DNA from: UMGS1052 sp045580005 | GTDB taxonomy: Bacteria; Bacillota; Clostridia; Oscillospirales; CAG-382 | Direction of reading: 5' to 3' | NCBI GenBank assembly: GCA_045580005.1 | Contig: JAZNMZ010000003.1 | Coordinates: 1-64,000 of the forward strand | DNA length: 64,000 nucleotides | Shown: positions 31,619 through 40,764 of the stretch, in pieces | Numbering within the stretch: position 1 is the stretch's first letter | How the letters are laid out: each line of letters opens with the position of its first letter | The notes under the pieces: generated by a model | Database searches by the model: none | What the model was told of the DNA's origin: nothing | Seen by the model: the letters and a program-made list of their open reading frames with translations, nothing else | Position numbers and translations under genes: made by a program

Positions 31619-33547
31619 TCACTCTATTTCTTCGAGCTCAGCACTTGCTCTGTCCCATATCTCATATAGCTCGTCGAGTCTCGCGTGAAGACTGTCGGCT
31701 TCTGCAAAAAGCTCTCCTGTTTTGACATAGTCGCCGCCGCACTGCTCGAGGAGGCTGTCTATCTCCTCAAGTCTTGCCTCGCACTCGGATATTCCCCTCT
31801 CGGCGTCGGCAATCTGCTTTTCTGCCTTGCGCCGACGACTCTTTTCCTGCTTGCCTCTGAGATAGACCTCCTTGCCTACACCTGTCTGCTCCGCGGCAGA
31901 AACCCCTGCGCTGTGTGAGGTGCTTTGTTTTTTGTTTTTGTACTCGCAAAAATCCTCGTAACCGCCCTTGTAGTCAAATATCGAGTCGTTTGACATCTCG
32001 ATAATTCGGTTTGCAAGCTTTTTTATAAAATATCTGTCGTGCGACACGGCAACAAGCGTGCCGTCATATCCAGACAGTGCCTGCTCGAGTATTTCTCTTG
32101 TCGCGGCATCTAGGTGGTTTGTCGGCTCGTCAAAAATGAGAAGGTTGAGCTCGTCAAGCATAAGCTTTGCGAAAGTGAGTCTTGCCTTTTCGCCTCCCGA
32201 GAGTACGCGTACTTCCTTAAAAACATCGTCCGCCTTAAAAAGGAAGCGCGCAAGCACGCCTCTTATCTCGCTCTGCTTCTTATCAGGATAGCAGCTCCAG
32301 AGCTCCTCAAGGATTGTGTTGTCGGGATTAAGTCCCTGGTTTTCCTGGTCATAGTAGCCTATTTTTATCTTGCTTATATACTCAAAGCTGCCGCTGTCCT
32401 GTGCCAGCTTGCCGCAAAGAATCTTTAAAAGAGTAGACTTTCCGACACCATTCTCACCGAAAACAAACACTCTGTCCCCGCTGTGCACCGTAAAGCTGAT
32501 ATTTGAAAAAAGGGGCTTCCCGGGGTATGCCTTGCTGAGTGCACGCACATCAAGAATGTTGTCTGACAAAAGCTTTGCACTGCCCGAACTGAAGCACATA
32601 GAAACACTGTCCGGAAGCGCCTCGGGGCGCTCAAGCTTATCCATGCGCTCGATTGCTTTCATACGGCTCTCGGCGGCAATAATATTGCGCTCGCGATTCC
32701 ATCTTCGCTGATTCTCGATAAAAGCTTCCATACGCTCTATCTCGCGGCGCTGATTTTTGTAGTGTCTCTCGTCTATTTCCCTATCCTTTTCCTTTTGCTT
32801 TACAAAGCCGCTGTACGAGCTGTTGTACAGCTTGCCCTTAGAGTTTTCTATCTCAAGAGTCTTGTTTGTAACCTTATCAAGAAAATATCTGTCGTGCGAA
32901 ACAACAATAAGAGTCTTGCGGTAGGACGCAAGATATTCCTCAAGCCACTGCACTGTCGAAATATCAAGATGATTTGTCGGCTCGTCGAGCATCAGTATAT
33001 CGGGCTCGCGAAGCAGCGCGCCTGCAAGAGCGACCCTTGTCTTCTGACCGCCCGAGAGGGTATCTATTTTCATATGCTGGCGCTCCTGGTCAAAGCCGAG
33101 TGCGCTGAGCATACTCTTTATTCTGCTCTTATATTCGTAACCGCCGTTTGCGCGGAACTTTTCCTCAAGCTCCGTGTACTCTTTTGCAAGTCTTATGTGT
33201 TCCTCATCCGAGCGCTCGTCCTCAAGCCTTTGCTGCAGATCAAAAAGCCTCTGTTCATCACGCACAAGCTCGGGAAATGTAAGCAGCATTTCGTCAAACA
33301 GAATATTGTCCGAATCAAAGCCTGCATTCTGCTCAAGATACGACACGCGCAGGCCCCTTGAAATGTTGACAGAGCCCGAATCAGGTCGCGCGCTGCCGTT
33401 TATAACCTTTAAAAGCAGTGATTTTCCCGCTCCGTTTACTCCGACGATGCCGAGCCTGTCGCCCTCATTGAGTCCAAAAGTTATTTTGTCAAGTATCGTG
33501 TCGGCACCGAACGATACTGTTATGTCCGAAAGATTAAGTATTATCAA
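31619..33547 (-). CDS. ABC-F family ATPase (ribosome-associated)
   Basis: The 642-residue soluble protein has two ATPase domains joined by a long charged linker and no membrane helices. First site: GVNGAGKS, LSGGQKTR, LMLDEPTNHLD. Second site: GENGVGKS, LSGGEKAR, LIFDEPTNHLD. A coiled-coil tail rich in Glu and Arg ends the protein. ABC-F proteins act on the ribosome, either as translation factors or as antibiotic-protection proteins; the length and tail fit the YdiF/Uup housekeeping type. The gene lies 17 bases after the membrane-anchored hypothetical. Confidence 0.92.
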   Translation of the reverse strand: MIILNLSDITVSFGADTILDKITFGLNEGDRLGIVGVNGAGKSLLLKVINGSARPDSGSVNISRGLRVSYLEQNAGFDSDNILFDEMLLTFPELVRDEQRLFDLQQRLEDERSDEEHIRLAKEYTELEEKFRANGGYEYKSRIKSMLSALGFDQERQHMKIDTLSGGQKTRVALAGALLREPDILMLDEPTNHLDISTVQWLEEYLASYRKTLIVVSHDRYFLDKVTNKTLEIENSKGKLYNSSYSGFVKQKEKDREIDERHYKNQRREIERMEAFIENQRRWNRERNIIAAESRMKAIERMDKLERPEALPDSVSMCFSSGSAKLLSDNILDVRALSKAYPGKPLFSNISFTVHSGDRVFVFGENGVGKSTLLKILCGKLAQDSGSFEYISKIKIGYYDQENQGLNPDNTILEELWSCYPDKKQSEIRGVLARFLFKADDVFKEVRVLSGGEKARLTFAKLMLDELNLLIFDEPTNHLDAATREILEQALSGYDGTLVAVSHDRYFIKKLANRIIEMSNDSIFDYKGGYEDFCEYKNKKQSTSHSAGVSAAEQTGVGKEVYLRGKQEKSRRRKAEKQIADAERGISECEARLEEIDSLLEQCGGDYVKTGELFAEADSLHARLDELYEIWDRASAELEEIE

Positions 33548-33564
33548 ATCAAATTCTCCTGAAA

Positions 33565-34218
33565 TCAGCCATTTGTTGTCGGTCTTTGATAAATGTCCTT
33601 TATAAAAAGTATGCCGTCGTCGCTCTCAAGCTCAAACACCAAAGGCAGGCTGTACCCGTCCTGTATATCGGTCCTGAAGCTGCCGTCATTGTGGAATATC
33701 TTATATGACACAAGGTACACGCCGTAAAACGAGCCTGTTTCCGTATTGTCAAGCTCGCCCAGCACCTCCACTTCCATATCATACAGCCGCTGAGGCGTAA
33801 ACTGTCGTCCCTCAAAGGCAACCTTGTCATACGCCCGTGCAGAGTATGTAAAATACCTCGGCGAGAAAAGACAGATATAATCATCAATACTGCCTTTTTT
33901 GACAAAACCAAAGTACTCTGCAAAAAAGTGCGCAACATCACCGTACTCTTCCGCATCCGCAAGCGGTATCAGAGTTTTTTCGTCATCCTTTTCAAACCAG
34001 AAGTGTTCGCTGTCAAGCTCCTCGTAGCCTGTATCGTCGGCGTCTGTTTCCCAGAAATTGTATCCGCCGGGCGAAGCCTCCTGCTCGTCGGCTTTTATCT
34101 CCGAGCTTTCAAGTCCCCTCAGAATCGCGGGGAGTACAAGCTCAGCAAGCACCAGCAGAGCTGCGAGAATTATACAAACGGTAAGTGCCGTCTTTTTTAT
34201 CAGATTCTTCTTATCCAT
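33565..34218 (-). CDS. Membrane-anchored hypothetical protein (217 aa)
   Basis: I do not recognise the family. One N-terminal helix (ALTVCIILAALLVLAELVLP) is followed by an acidic linker and a soluble domain (HFFAEYFGFVKKGSIDDYICLF to PLVFELESDDGILFIKDIYQ). The domain resembles an NTF2-like or lipoprotein fold in pattern, but this is weak. The ATG at 34218 has AAGGA at a workable distance; the one two codons earlier is too close to it. It sits between truB and the ABC-F gene. Confidence 0.7.
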   Translation of the reverse strand: MDKKNLIKKTALTVCIILAALLVLAELVLPAILRGLESSEIKADEQEASPGGYNFWETDADDTGYEELDSEHFWFEKDDEKTLIPLADAEEYGDVAHFFAEYFGFVKKGSIDDYICLFSPRYFTYSARAYDKVAFEGRQFTPQRLYDMEVEVLGELDNTETGSFYGVYLVSYKIFHNDGSFRTDIQDGYSLPLVFELESDDGILFIKDIYQRPTTNG

Positions 34219-34240
34219 AAACATCCTTTCTGATCACGAG

Positions 34241-35152
34241 TCAAAATCTCACCTGCGCCTTTACGGCAGGTCCCTCCTTGTATTCACCAAGCTTGCCGAC
34301 AGCAAAAAAAGCTCCGTCGCTGTCATAAAGTCGGCACAGTCCCTCAGGCGAGAAGCTTTGTGCGTTCTTATGTAGCTTTTCAAGATAAATTTCACACCCG
34401 TTTTTGCACAGCCTTGAGTAAAACTCGGGAAGCTTTACGCATGGCAAATCCGAAAACACCGTCTCGGGCGACACGAGAAGATTTTGCAGTCCCTGCGTGT
34501 CTTTTGCATTATAAAGAGCCTCAAGCTGCTCTACGGTTACCGAGTTTTCTGCCGAAAACTGACCGCAGTATCTCCTTTCAAGCGAAAAGAGCGTGCCCAC
34601 ATTGTCAAGGGAAGTCCCTATGTCCTCGCACAGAGTCCTTATATATGTGCCCTTTGAACAGTCAACATCAAAAATATAATCGGTGTCATTTATTTTTTCA
34701 ACAAGTCTTATATCATATATTGTAACCTTGCGGCTTTTGCGTTCGACAGTTATCCCCTCACGGGCAAGCTCATAGAGCTTTTTGCCACCGACCTTGATTG
34801 CCGAATACATCGGAGGAGTCTGATCAATAGTTCCGACCATACTCTTTGCTGCCGAGAGAACTTTCTCCTGTGAGCAGAGAAAATCTCTTGTTTCAAGAAT
34901 ATTGCCCGTTACATCTCCGCTGTCGGTCAATGTGCCAAACCGCATACCGGCGCGGTAGCCCTTATCGTGATTCATAAGATATTCCTGCGCAGCGCAGGCA
35001 CTGCCGATAAGCACAGGCAGCACACCGCACGCCATAGGGTCAAGCGTACCCGCGTGTCCCACACGGCGCGTGCCGAAAAACCGCTTCATCCTCGCCACAA
35101 CATCATGGGATGTGTAGCCTTTGGGCTTATATACATTTATTATTCCGTCCAT
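34241..35152 (-). CDS. truB: tRNA pseudouridine-55 synthase
   Basis: The enzyme converts U55 in the T loop of nearly all tRNAs to pseudouridine. The 303-residue length is normal. It begins MDGIINVYKPKGYTSHDVV and has the catalytic Asp in GHAGTLDPMACGVLP; CSKGTYIRTLCEDIG is the second conserved block. ATG 35152 follows GAGGAAAAAT; the earlier ATG at 35164 overlaps that site. It opens an operon with the hypothetical and ABC-F genes. In many genomes truB follows rbfA; here it does not. Confidence 0.95.
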   Translation of the reverse strand: MDGIINVYKPKGYTSHDVVARMKRFFGTRRVGHAGTLDPMACGVLPVLIGSACAAQEYLMNHDKGYRAGMRFGTLTDSGDVTGNILETRDFLCSQEKVLSAAKSMVGTIDQTPPMYSAIKVGGKKLYELAREGITVERKSRKVTIYDIRLVEKINDTDYIFDVDCSKGTYIRTLCEDIGTSLDNVGTLFSLERRYCGQFSAENSVTVEQLEALYNAKDTQGLQNLLVSPETVFSDLPCVKLPEFYSRLCKNGCEIYLEKLHKNAQSFSPEGLCRLYDSDGAFFAVGKLGEYKEGPAVKAQVRF

Positions 35153-35183
35153 ATTTTTCCTCATAAAAAGTTTTAACTATATA

Positions 35184-35212
35184 ATTATAGCATTTTTATG
35201 CCTTATTTTCAA
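35184..35212 (-). promoter_or_regulatory. Promoter of the truB operon
   Basis: On the minus strand TTGAAA (35207-35212), 17 bases, TATAAT (35184-35189). Confidence 0.75.
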
Positions 35213-35255
35213 CAACATTTTAATAAAAAGTAGCCCTAAAGTTACGCAACTTTCC

Positions 35256-35284
35256 TTGACTTTCAGCGCTTTATGTGGTAGCAT
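35256..35284 (+). promoter_or_regulatory. Promoter of the small membrane protein gene
   Basis: TTGACT (35256-35261), 17 bases, TAGCAT (35279-35284). Confidence 0.6.
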
Positions 35285-35329
35285 ATTGGTAGACTTTTCA
35301 TTTTTATTTATAAAAGGGAGTATAATGTA

Positions 35330-35767
35330 ATGAAAATTTTATTGTTTATCAAAAAAACCTTGTCCAACACAGCTCTCATCTACACATTTATCTCGCTGGG
35401 AATGCTTGTGCTTGCAAACTACATCGAGCACGGTGCGGCATCTGGTGCAAACTATGTGCCCAATCTTTCGTTCTCGCTGCTTGTGCTCGCTTTCGGATTT
35501 GTGTGTGCACTCTCCCACGCAATAAAGGACGAACTTAAAATAAACTCTGCATTAAAGAACACTCTCGCTTTTATTGTGTCGTATGCGGCTTTTTATCTGT
35601 GCTTTTTCGTATGGTCGGGAAATTCAAGTCAGTTTTCATCCATTGCTATATTCTCGACAGCTTTTATCATCGTGTATGCCATTGTTAAAGCAATAAATAC
35701 ACTTGTAAACAGAAAACCTGCACAGGAAGAATACAAAGAAGTTTTCTCCGAGCTCGAAAACAAATAA
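35330..35767 (+). CDS. Four-helix membrane protein, possibly DUF3021-like (145 aa)
   Basis: The 145-residue protein has four predicted membrane helices (starts TALIYTFISLGMLVLANY, FSLLVLAFGFVCALSH, NTLAFIVSYAAFYLCFFV, SIAIFSTAFIIVYAIV) and a charged C-terminal tail (KPAQEEYKEVFSELENK). The layout is reminiscent of DUF3021 proteins, which often lie near LytTR regulators, but no regulator is here. GGGAG marks the start. It ends 12 bases before the methyltransferase gene. Confidence 0.7.
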   Translation: MKILLFIKKTLSNTALIYTFISLGMLVLANYIEHGAASGANYVPNLSFSLLVLAFGFVCALSHAIKDELKINSALKNTLAFIVSYAAFYLCFFVWSGNSSQFSSIAIFSTAFIIVYAIVKAINTLVNRKPAQEEYKEVFSELENK

Positions 35768-35779
35768 AAAGGAAACAAC

Positions 35780-36913
35780 ATGGGCAATGTACGATATGTC
35801 GCCACCTGTCTTTTCGGACTCGAAAAGCTGCTTGGCGAGGAAATAGACTCTCTCGGCTACACCCGCCGCTCGACTATCGACGGCAGAGTGTATTTTGAAG
35901 GCCCGTTCGAGGCTGTGGCAAGGACAAATATCTGGCTTCGCACGGCAGAGCGCGTGCTTATCGAAATGGGCACTTTTAGCGCGCTCACATTTACAGAGCT
36001 TTTTGACGGGGTCAAAAAAATCCCGTGGGAAAGATTTATAAAAAAGCAGGATGCTTTCCCCGTAAAAGGGCACTCGATAAAATCCGACCTGCACTCTATA
36101 CCCGACTGTCAGAAGATAATCAAAAAAGCCATTGTCGAACGCCTCAAAGAGGCATACAGTACCGAATGGTTTGAAGAAACAGGCGTAAAGTACCAGATAG
36201 AGTTCTTTATTTTAAACAACAAAGCTACAATTATGATTGACACAAGCGGCGCGCCCCTGCACAAGCGAGGCTACCGCCCCGAGGCAAACCTTGCGCCGAT
36301 AAGAGAAACTCTTGCGGCGGCGCTCGTCATGCTCTCGCGCCCACGCGAGGAGGTTATCCTGTGGGATCCTTTCTGCGGTTCGGGAACAATCGCCATTGAA
36401 GCGGCCCTTATTATGACAAACTCTGCGCCCGGCAGAAACCGCCGTTTTGCAGCCGAAGCGTACCCCTGGATACCAAAATCCGTCTGGGACGAGGCAAGGG
36501 ACGAAGCAAAAAAGCTCTTCCGCCCCGACACGGCATTCCGCGCCATTGCCACAGACATAGACGCGGAAGCTGTTGAAATCGCACGCGACAACATCCGGCG
36601 CGCAGGTATGTGGGACTATATCAACTGCTTCAAAAAAGACGCACTCACAATCCGCAAGGATGACAAGCGCACTACGATAGTATGCAATCCGCCATACGGC
36701 GAGCGTATGAATACAATAAAAGAAGCTCAGGCGCTCTATCGCAAAATGGGCAAGGTATTCAGCAAGCTCTCTCCCTGGCAGATATATATCATAACATCCG
36801 ATGAGGAGTTTGAGTCTTTCTACGGAAGACGGGCAGACAAGGTGCGCAGACTCTACAACGGTATGATACGCTGCAATTACTATCAATTCTTTAAAAGAAC
36901 AGACAGGGATTGA
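35780..36913 (+). CDS. THUMP-domain class I RNA methyltransferase (RlmL/YpsC-like)
   Basis: The 377-residue protein has an N-terminal ferredoxin-like and THUMP RNA-binding part (MGNVRYVATCLFGLEKLLGEE) and a C-terminal Rossmann methyltransferase. Motif I is DPFCGSGTIAIEAA and motif IV NPPYGERM, the N6/N2-type signature. Relatives make N2-methylguanosine in 23S rRNA (G2445 in E. coli). The short length matches the Gram-positive YpsC type, lacking the second methyltransferase of E. coli RlmL. Confidence 0.9.
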   Translation: MGNVRYVATCLFGLEKLLGEEIDSLGYTRRSTIDGRVYFEGPFEAVARTNIWLRTAERVLIEMGTFSALTFTELFDGVKKIPWERFIKKQDAFPVKGHSIKSDLHSIPDCQKIIKKAIVERLKEAYSTEWFEETGVKYQIEFFILNNKATIMIDTSGAPLHKRGYRPEANLAPIRETLAAALVMLSRPREEVILWDPFCGSGTIAIEAALIMTNSAPGRNRRFAAEAYPWIPKSVWDEARDEAKKLFRPDTAFRAIATDIDAEAVEIARDNIRRAGMWDYINCFKKDALTIRKDDKRTTIVCNPPYGERMNTIKEAQALYRKMGKVFSKLSPWQIYIITSDEEFESFYGRRADKVRRLYNGMIRCNYYQFFKRTDRD

Positions 36914-36923
36914 CAACATCCGA

Positions 36924-36960
36924 CAGCTTTTGTCACTCTGTATCCTTGAGTGAGAAGCTG
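36924..36960 (+). terminator. Possible terminator hairpin of the methyltransferase gene
   Basis: CAGCTT-TTG-TCACTC pairs with GAGTGA-G-AAGCTG. There is no T tract, so the call is weak. Confidence 0.4.
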
Positions 36961-36996
36961 AAATGTTAATTAATTGTAAACATACCTGTCGGGTGC

Positions 36997-37064
36997 TTGA
37001 TTTTTTTACCACAGTAGGATAAAATTAGTATTGCCGATTAGCACTCAATTCAGGCGAGTGCTAA
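36997..37064 (+). promoter_or_regulatory. groE promoter with CIRCE operator
   Basis: TTGATT (36997-37002), 17 bases, TAAAAT (37020-37025). The CIRCE element follows: TTAGCACTC (37038-37046), 9 bases, GAGTGCTAA (37056-37064), a perfect match to the HrcA operator. HrcA represses this promoter and heat relieves it. Confidence 0.97.
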
Positions 37065-37105
37065 AACATAAAAGTTATTTTAATCATAAATAGGAGGACA
37101 AAACC

Positions 37106-37393
37106 ATGAAATTAAAACCTCTCGCAGACAGAGTTGTTTTGAAAATGACAGAAGCAGAAGAAACAACCAAGAGCGGTATCATTCTCACAGCGTCAGCTCA
37201 GGAGAAGCCGAGCATTGCGGTTGTTGTTGAAGTAGGTCCCGGCGGAATGGTAGACGGCAAGGAAGTCACAATGACTGTAAAGCAGGGCGATAAGGTAATC
37301 ACAAGCAAATATTCCGGCACCGAAGTAAAGTGCGACGGCGAGGAATATGTTGTTGTAAGACAGAGCGACATTCTCGCTGTTGTCGAAGACTGA
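37106..37393 (+). CDS. groES: Co-chaperonin GroES (Hsp10)
   Basis: The 95-residue protein forms the heptameric lid of the GroEL chamber. It begins MKLKPLADRVVLKMTEAEE and keeps the mobile loop (TTKSGIILTASAQEKPS) and the VKQGDKVITSKYSGTEVK block. AGGAGGACAAAACC marks the start. It lies 21 bases before groEL and is controlled by CIRCE. Confidence 0.98.
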   Translation: MKLKPLADRVVLKMTEAEETTKSGIILTASAQEKPSIAVVVEVGPGGMVDGKEVTMTVKQGDKVITSKYSGTEVKCDGEEYVVVRQSDILAVVED

Positions 37394-37414
37394 TAGCATT
37401 TGGAGGAAACTACA

Positions 37415-39040
37415 ATGGCAAAAGAATTAGCATACGGCATTGACGCAAGAAACGCCCTTGTAAGAGGCGTTGACAAGGTTGCCGACACAGTAAAAATTAC
37501 ACTCGGACCCAAGGGCAGAAATGTAGTTCTTGACAAGAAGTACGGAGCTCCCCTTATCACGAACGACGGCGTTACAATAGCAAAGGAAATCGAGCTTGAA
37601 GACGCAATGGAAAATATGGGCGCACAGCTTCTCAAAGAAGTTGCGACAAAGACAAACGACGCCGCAGGCGACGGCACAACAACAGCTACTCTTCTGGCGC
37701 AGGCATTTGTAAGAGAAGGTATGAAAAATGTTACAGCAGGCGCAAACCCCATGGTTGTAAGAAAGGGTATCCAGCTTGCAGTTGACACTGCAGTAAATCA
37801 GCTCAAGGCAATTTCCAAGGCTGTAGACGGCTCGAAGGATATTGCAAGAGTAGGTACTGTATCTTCTGCCGACGAGGTTATCGGCAAGCTTATCGCCGAC
37901 GCGATGGAAAAGGTAACTGCAGACGGCGTTATCACAGTTGAAGAATCAAAGTCATCCGATACTTTCTGCGAAATCGTTGAAGGTATGCAGTTTGACAGAG
38001 GATATATCTCCCCCTACATGGTAACAGACACAGACAAGATGGAAGCTGTTATCGACGATCCTTATATTCTCATCACAGATAAGAAGATTTCCAACATTCA
38101 GGAAATTCTTCCCCTTCTCGAGCAGATTATCCAGGCAAGCAAGAAGCTTGTTATTGTGGCTGAGGATCTCGAGGGTGAAGCGCTTTCCACAATTCTTGTA
38201 AACAAATTAAGAGGAACTTTCACCTGCGTTGCAGTAAAGGCTCCCGGCTTTGGCGACAGAAGAAAGGAAATGCTCACAGATATTGCAACACTCACAGGCG
38301 GTGAAGTAATCTCTTCCGACCTCGGTCTTGAGCTCAAGGACACAACAGTGGCTCAGCTCGGCCGTGCGCGTCAGATTAAGATTACAAAAGAAAACACGAT
38401 CATCGTTGACGGCGCAGGCGATCCCGATGCAATAAAGGGCAGAGTTTCCCAGATAAAGGCAGCTATCGAAACAACAACATCCGAGTTCGACAAAGAAAAA
38501 CTCCAGGAAAGACTTGCAAAGCTTGCAGGAGGCGTTGCTGTAATCAAGGTTGGAGCCGCAACAGAAACAGAAATGAAAGAAAAGAAGCTCCGCATCGAGG
38601 ACGCTCTCAACGCAACAAAGGCTGCTGTTGAGGAGGGTATCGTTGCAGGCGGCGGTACTGCTTTTGCAAACTGTATTCCCGCTGTAAAGGAACTTCTTGA
38701 CAAGACAGACGGTGATGAGAAGACAGGTGTCAAGATTGTTCTCCGCGCCCTTGAGGAGCCCATCCGCCAGATCGCTGCAAACGCAGGTCTTGACGGCTCT
38801 GTAATTCTCGACAAGATTTTGTCCTCGGGCAAGATCGGTTACGGCTTTGACGCATACAACGAAGAATATGTTGATATGATCGAGGTTGGTATCGTTGACC
38901 CAACCAAGGTTTCACGCTCTGCACTCCAGAACGCAGCGTCGGTTGCTTCTATGATTCTCACAACAGAAGCTCTCGTTGCAGATAAGCCCGAGCCTCAGGC
39001 CCCTGCTGCCGCAAACCCCGGTATGGGCGGAATGTATTGA
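37415..39040 (+). CDS. groEL: Chaperonin GroEL (Hsp60)
   Basis: The 541-residue ATP-driven folding chamber subunit has the expected length. Visible motifs are the ATP-binding block TLGPKGRNVVLDKKYGAP, DGTTTATLLAQA, and the C-terminal GMGGMY tail. ATG 37415 is preceded by GGAGG; an in-frame codon 15 bases earlier overlaps that site. It is cotranscribed with groES. Confidence 0.98.
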   Translation: MAKELAYGIDARNALVRGVDKVADTVKITLGPKGRNVVLDKKYGAPLITNDGVTIAKEIELEDAMENMGAQLLKEVATKTNDAAGDGTTTATLLAQAFVREGMKNVTAGANPMVVRKGIQLAVDTAVNQLKAISKAVDGSKDIARVGTVSSADEVIGKLIADAMEKVTADGVITVEESKSSDTFCEIVEGMQFDRGYISPYMVTDTDKMEAVIDDPYILITDKKISNIQEILPLLEQIIQASKKLVIVAEDLEGEALSTILVNKLRGTFTCVAVKAPGFGDRRKEMLTDIATLTGGEVISSDLGLELKDTTVAQLGRARQIKITKENTIIVDGAGDPDAIKGRVSQIKAAIETTTSEFDKEKLQERLAKLAGGVAVIKVGAATETEMKEKKLRIEDALNATKAAVEEGIVAGGGTAFANCIPAVKELLDKTDGDEKTGVKIVLRALEEPIRQIAANAGLDGSVILDKILSSGKIGYGFDAYNEEYVDMIEVGIVDPTKVSRSALQNAASVASMILTTEALVADKPEPQAPAAANPGMGGMY

Positions 39041-39182
39041 TGTGTACAGACCGAACTGAGTCTTAATTGTTATCTTGGTTGCTGTACACGCCGAGCTTTG
39101 AACATAGTCCAAAACTCACCAACACAACAAAAACCTCCCGAAGCGGTGCCTTCCATAAAGCAGGTTTTACCTACCGCAACCT

Positions 39183-39261
39183 TGTAGGGCGGTGGCTTGC
39201 TGCCGCCGAAAACAAACGATATATGCAAAGGAAACGGCGGGAGATAAACCCCCGCCCTACA
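39183..39261. repeat. MITE-like intergenic repeat with TGTAGGGCGG ends
   Basis: TGTAGGGCGG (39183-39192) and CCGCCCTACA (39252-39261) are perfect 10-base inverted ends of a 79-base block; GGCGG runs also lie inside. Related TGTAGGGGCG ends occur at 40752-40761 and, reversed, at 56859-56868. Confidence 0.65.
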
Positions 39262-39262
39262 A

Positions 39263-39299
39263 CAAAAGGAGTACGGACAATTTGTTCGTACTCCTTTTC
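39263..39299. terminator. Strong terminator hairpin downstream of groESL
   Basis: AAAAGGAGTACGGACAA pairs with TTGTTCGTACTCCTTTT (one wobble or mismatch). It lies directly after the MITE-like repeat, 220 bases past groEL. Confidence 0.75.
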
Positions 39300-39367
39300 A
39301 CACGCCTTTCTTTATGTTCATCTATTGCTCGTCAATTTTCCTGACAAGCACTGCTTTTGCGGACACA

Positions 39368-39394
39368 AAAGCAAAGCCCCGCGCGAGGCGGGGC
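39368..39394 (-). terminator. Terminator of the XRE-TPR gene
   Basis: On the minus strand GCCCCGC/GCGGGGC is followed by TTTGCTTTTG, starting 7 bases after the stop codon. Confidence 0.55.
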
Positions 39395-39400
39395 GGGAAT

Positions 39401-40492
39401 TTACGGCTTTTTTGCAACCTTTTTCAATCGATCAACAAGCACTCCATAACGGGCATCGCAACGCAAAACGGCAGCTTCATCATCATTTGTCAACCATTCA
39501 AGCATAGATTGCGAACGGTTGCCCTCCGCCTCCATAATCCATCCGCCACTTGAGTAGCCGCGAAGAATGGGCGAGGTGTGTGGCGCATCAAAATCATATG
39601 TGTCCATATGAATAGCAAAATCTGCACCTTTTTCAAGCCAGTTCCATGCTTCTTCGTAGTTCTGCCTTCTCAGATATGCAGTGCACAGAAAACCACAAGC
39701 AATCTCACCAAGCTGAGCTTTGATTTGATAATCACCATCGGGGAAAAGCAATTCAAGAAAACTTACTTCTGTCTTCCACAAATGAATTCTGTCTTCAAGT
39801 GGATAAATAAACTCTCCATTATCATGCTTTTGACCGACTGCAAGTTCAATCATTTCTGCTGTGTGATAAATTAGAAAAGATAAATAGCCTTGAAATTCTT
39901 CAAAATCAGCATCACCCTTCCAATGGTACATCATAAAGTTTTCATACGAAAAATGAGCGCGAGGCATTTCCTCGGCAAGTTTTAACATTTCGTCTTTTTT
40001 GCCTGCATATCCATAAGCTGTTCCAAGCGTATCGATTGCTTCATATCGAATTGCGCTATCGGTACATTCCGCAAGGATTCGATTACAAAGGTCAAACACC
40101 TCGGCATATTCTTTGATGCTTTTTCGAGAATATTCACATACCAACGAATCGGCAAGACGTTCCATGATCTTGTAATCACGCGGAAATTTTCTGTTCGCTT
40201 CACGGAGAATCGCAGTACGCTCTGAACCTTTTCCTTGGTAACCCAACTCGGCTGCTTCGGTTAAATATTTTTTTATTTCCTCGTTGTTCTTCTCAATATC
40301 GATTCCGAGCAAAACATCTGACGAAACATCGAAGATATGGCAGAGCGCGGGGAGCTGAGAAATATCAGGAGCGGTTCTATCGCACTCCCATTGAGAAATT
40401 GCGCGAGAAGTGATACCAAGATACTCGGCAAGCTGTTCCTGCGTAATGTCTTTCTCTCGACGAAGACGTTTGATGGTTGTTCCAATAGACAT
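39401..40492 (-). CDS. XRE-type regulator with TPR-like C-terminal domain
   Basis: The 363-residue protein has a typical N-terminal helix-turn-helix (IKRLRREKDITQEQLAEYLGI, SRAISQWECDRTAPDISQLPALCHIF) and a ~290-residue all-helical part with TPR-like pattern (REANRKFPRDYKIMERLADS, YEEAWNWLEKGADFAIHMD). The architecture is common in Clostridia and recalls RRNPP peptide-sensing regulators, but no pheromone gene is evident beside it. It has its own promoter and probably its own terminator, so it forms a single-gene unit. Confidence 0.85.
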   Translation of the reverse strand: MSIGTTIKRLRREKDITQEQLAEYLGITSRAISQWECDRTAPDISQLPALCHIFDVSSDVLLGIDIEKNNEEIKKYLTEAAELGYQGKGSERTAILREANRKFPRDYKIMERLADSLVCEYSRKSIKEYAEVFDLCNRILAECTDSAIRYEAIDTLGTAYGYAGKKDEMLKLAEEMPRAHFSYENFMMYHWKGDADFEEFQGYLSFLIYHTAEMIELAVGQKHDNGEFIYPLEDRIHLWKTEVSFLELLFPDGDYQIKAQLGEIACGFLCTAYLRRQNYEEAWNWLEKGADFAIHMDTYDFDAPHTSPILRGYSSGGWIMEAEGNRSQSMLEWLTNDDEAAVLRCDARYGVLVDRLKKVAKKP

Positions 40493-40614
40493 ATGATTGT
40501 CCTCCCAAAATTATTCAAAAGCACTTTTGTATTTTTTATTATATCAAATTCAAAAAAATATTCCACGAAGTGTTTGTTGATACAAAGTATAGTTTTGCTT
40601 TGATTTTCAAAGAT

Positions 40615-40643
40615 ATTATATCATAAACGGTATAATAATGCAA
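40615..40643 (-). promoter_or_regulatory. Promoter of the XRE-TPR gene
   Basis: On the minus strand TTGCAT (40638-40643), 17 bases, TATAAT (40615-40620). The leader is about 115 bases long. Confidence 0.65.
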
Positions 40644-40648
40644 GAAAA

Positions 40649-40676
40649 AAAGACATGCTCAAAATGAACATGTCTT
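40649..40676 (-). terminator. Terminator of the mfd-mreD-radical SAM operon
   Basis: AAAGACATG pairs with CATGTCTTT; on the minus strand a run of T follows. It lies about 90 bases past the radical-SAM gene. Confidence 0.8.
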
Positions 40677-40751
40677 TCTCAATATAACCTGCTTTATCGC
40701 AGGTACGCCAAAGGGAGGTTTTTCTTTGTGTATTGCAGGCTTTTTTCTTTT

Positions 40752-40761
40752 TGTAGGGGCG
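40752..40761 (+). repeat. Solo end of the TGTAGGGGCG repeat family
   Basis: A single TGTAGGGGCG stands just before the radical-SAM stop codon and looks like a remnant of the MITE-like family at 39183 and 56844. A hairpin AACCTGC/GCAGGT precedes it at 40685-40704. Confidence 0.4.
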
Positions 40762-40764
40762 TTT

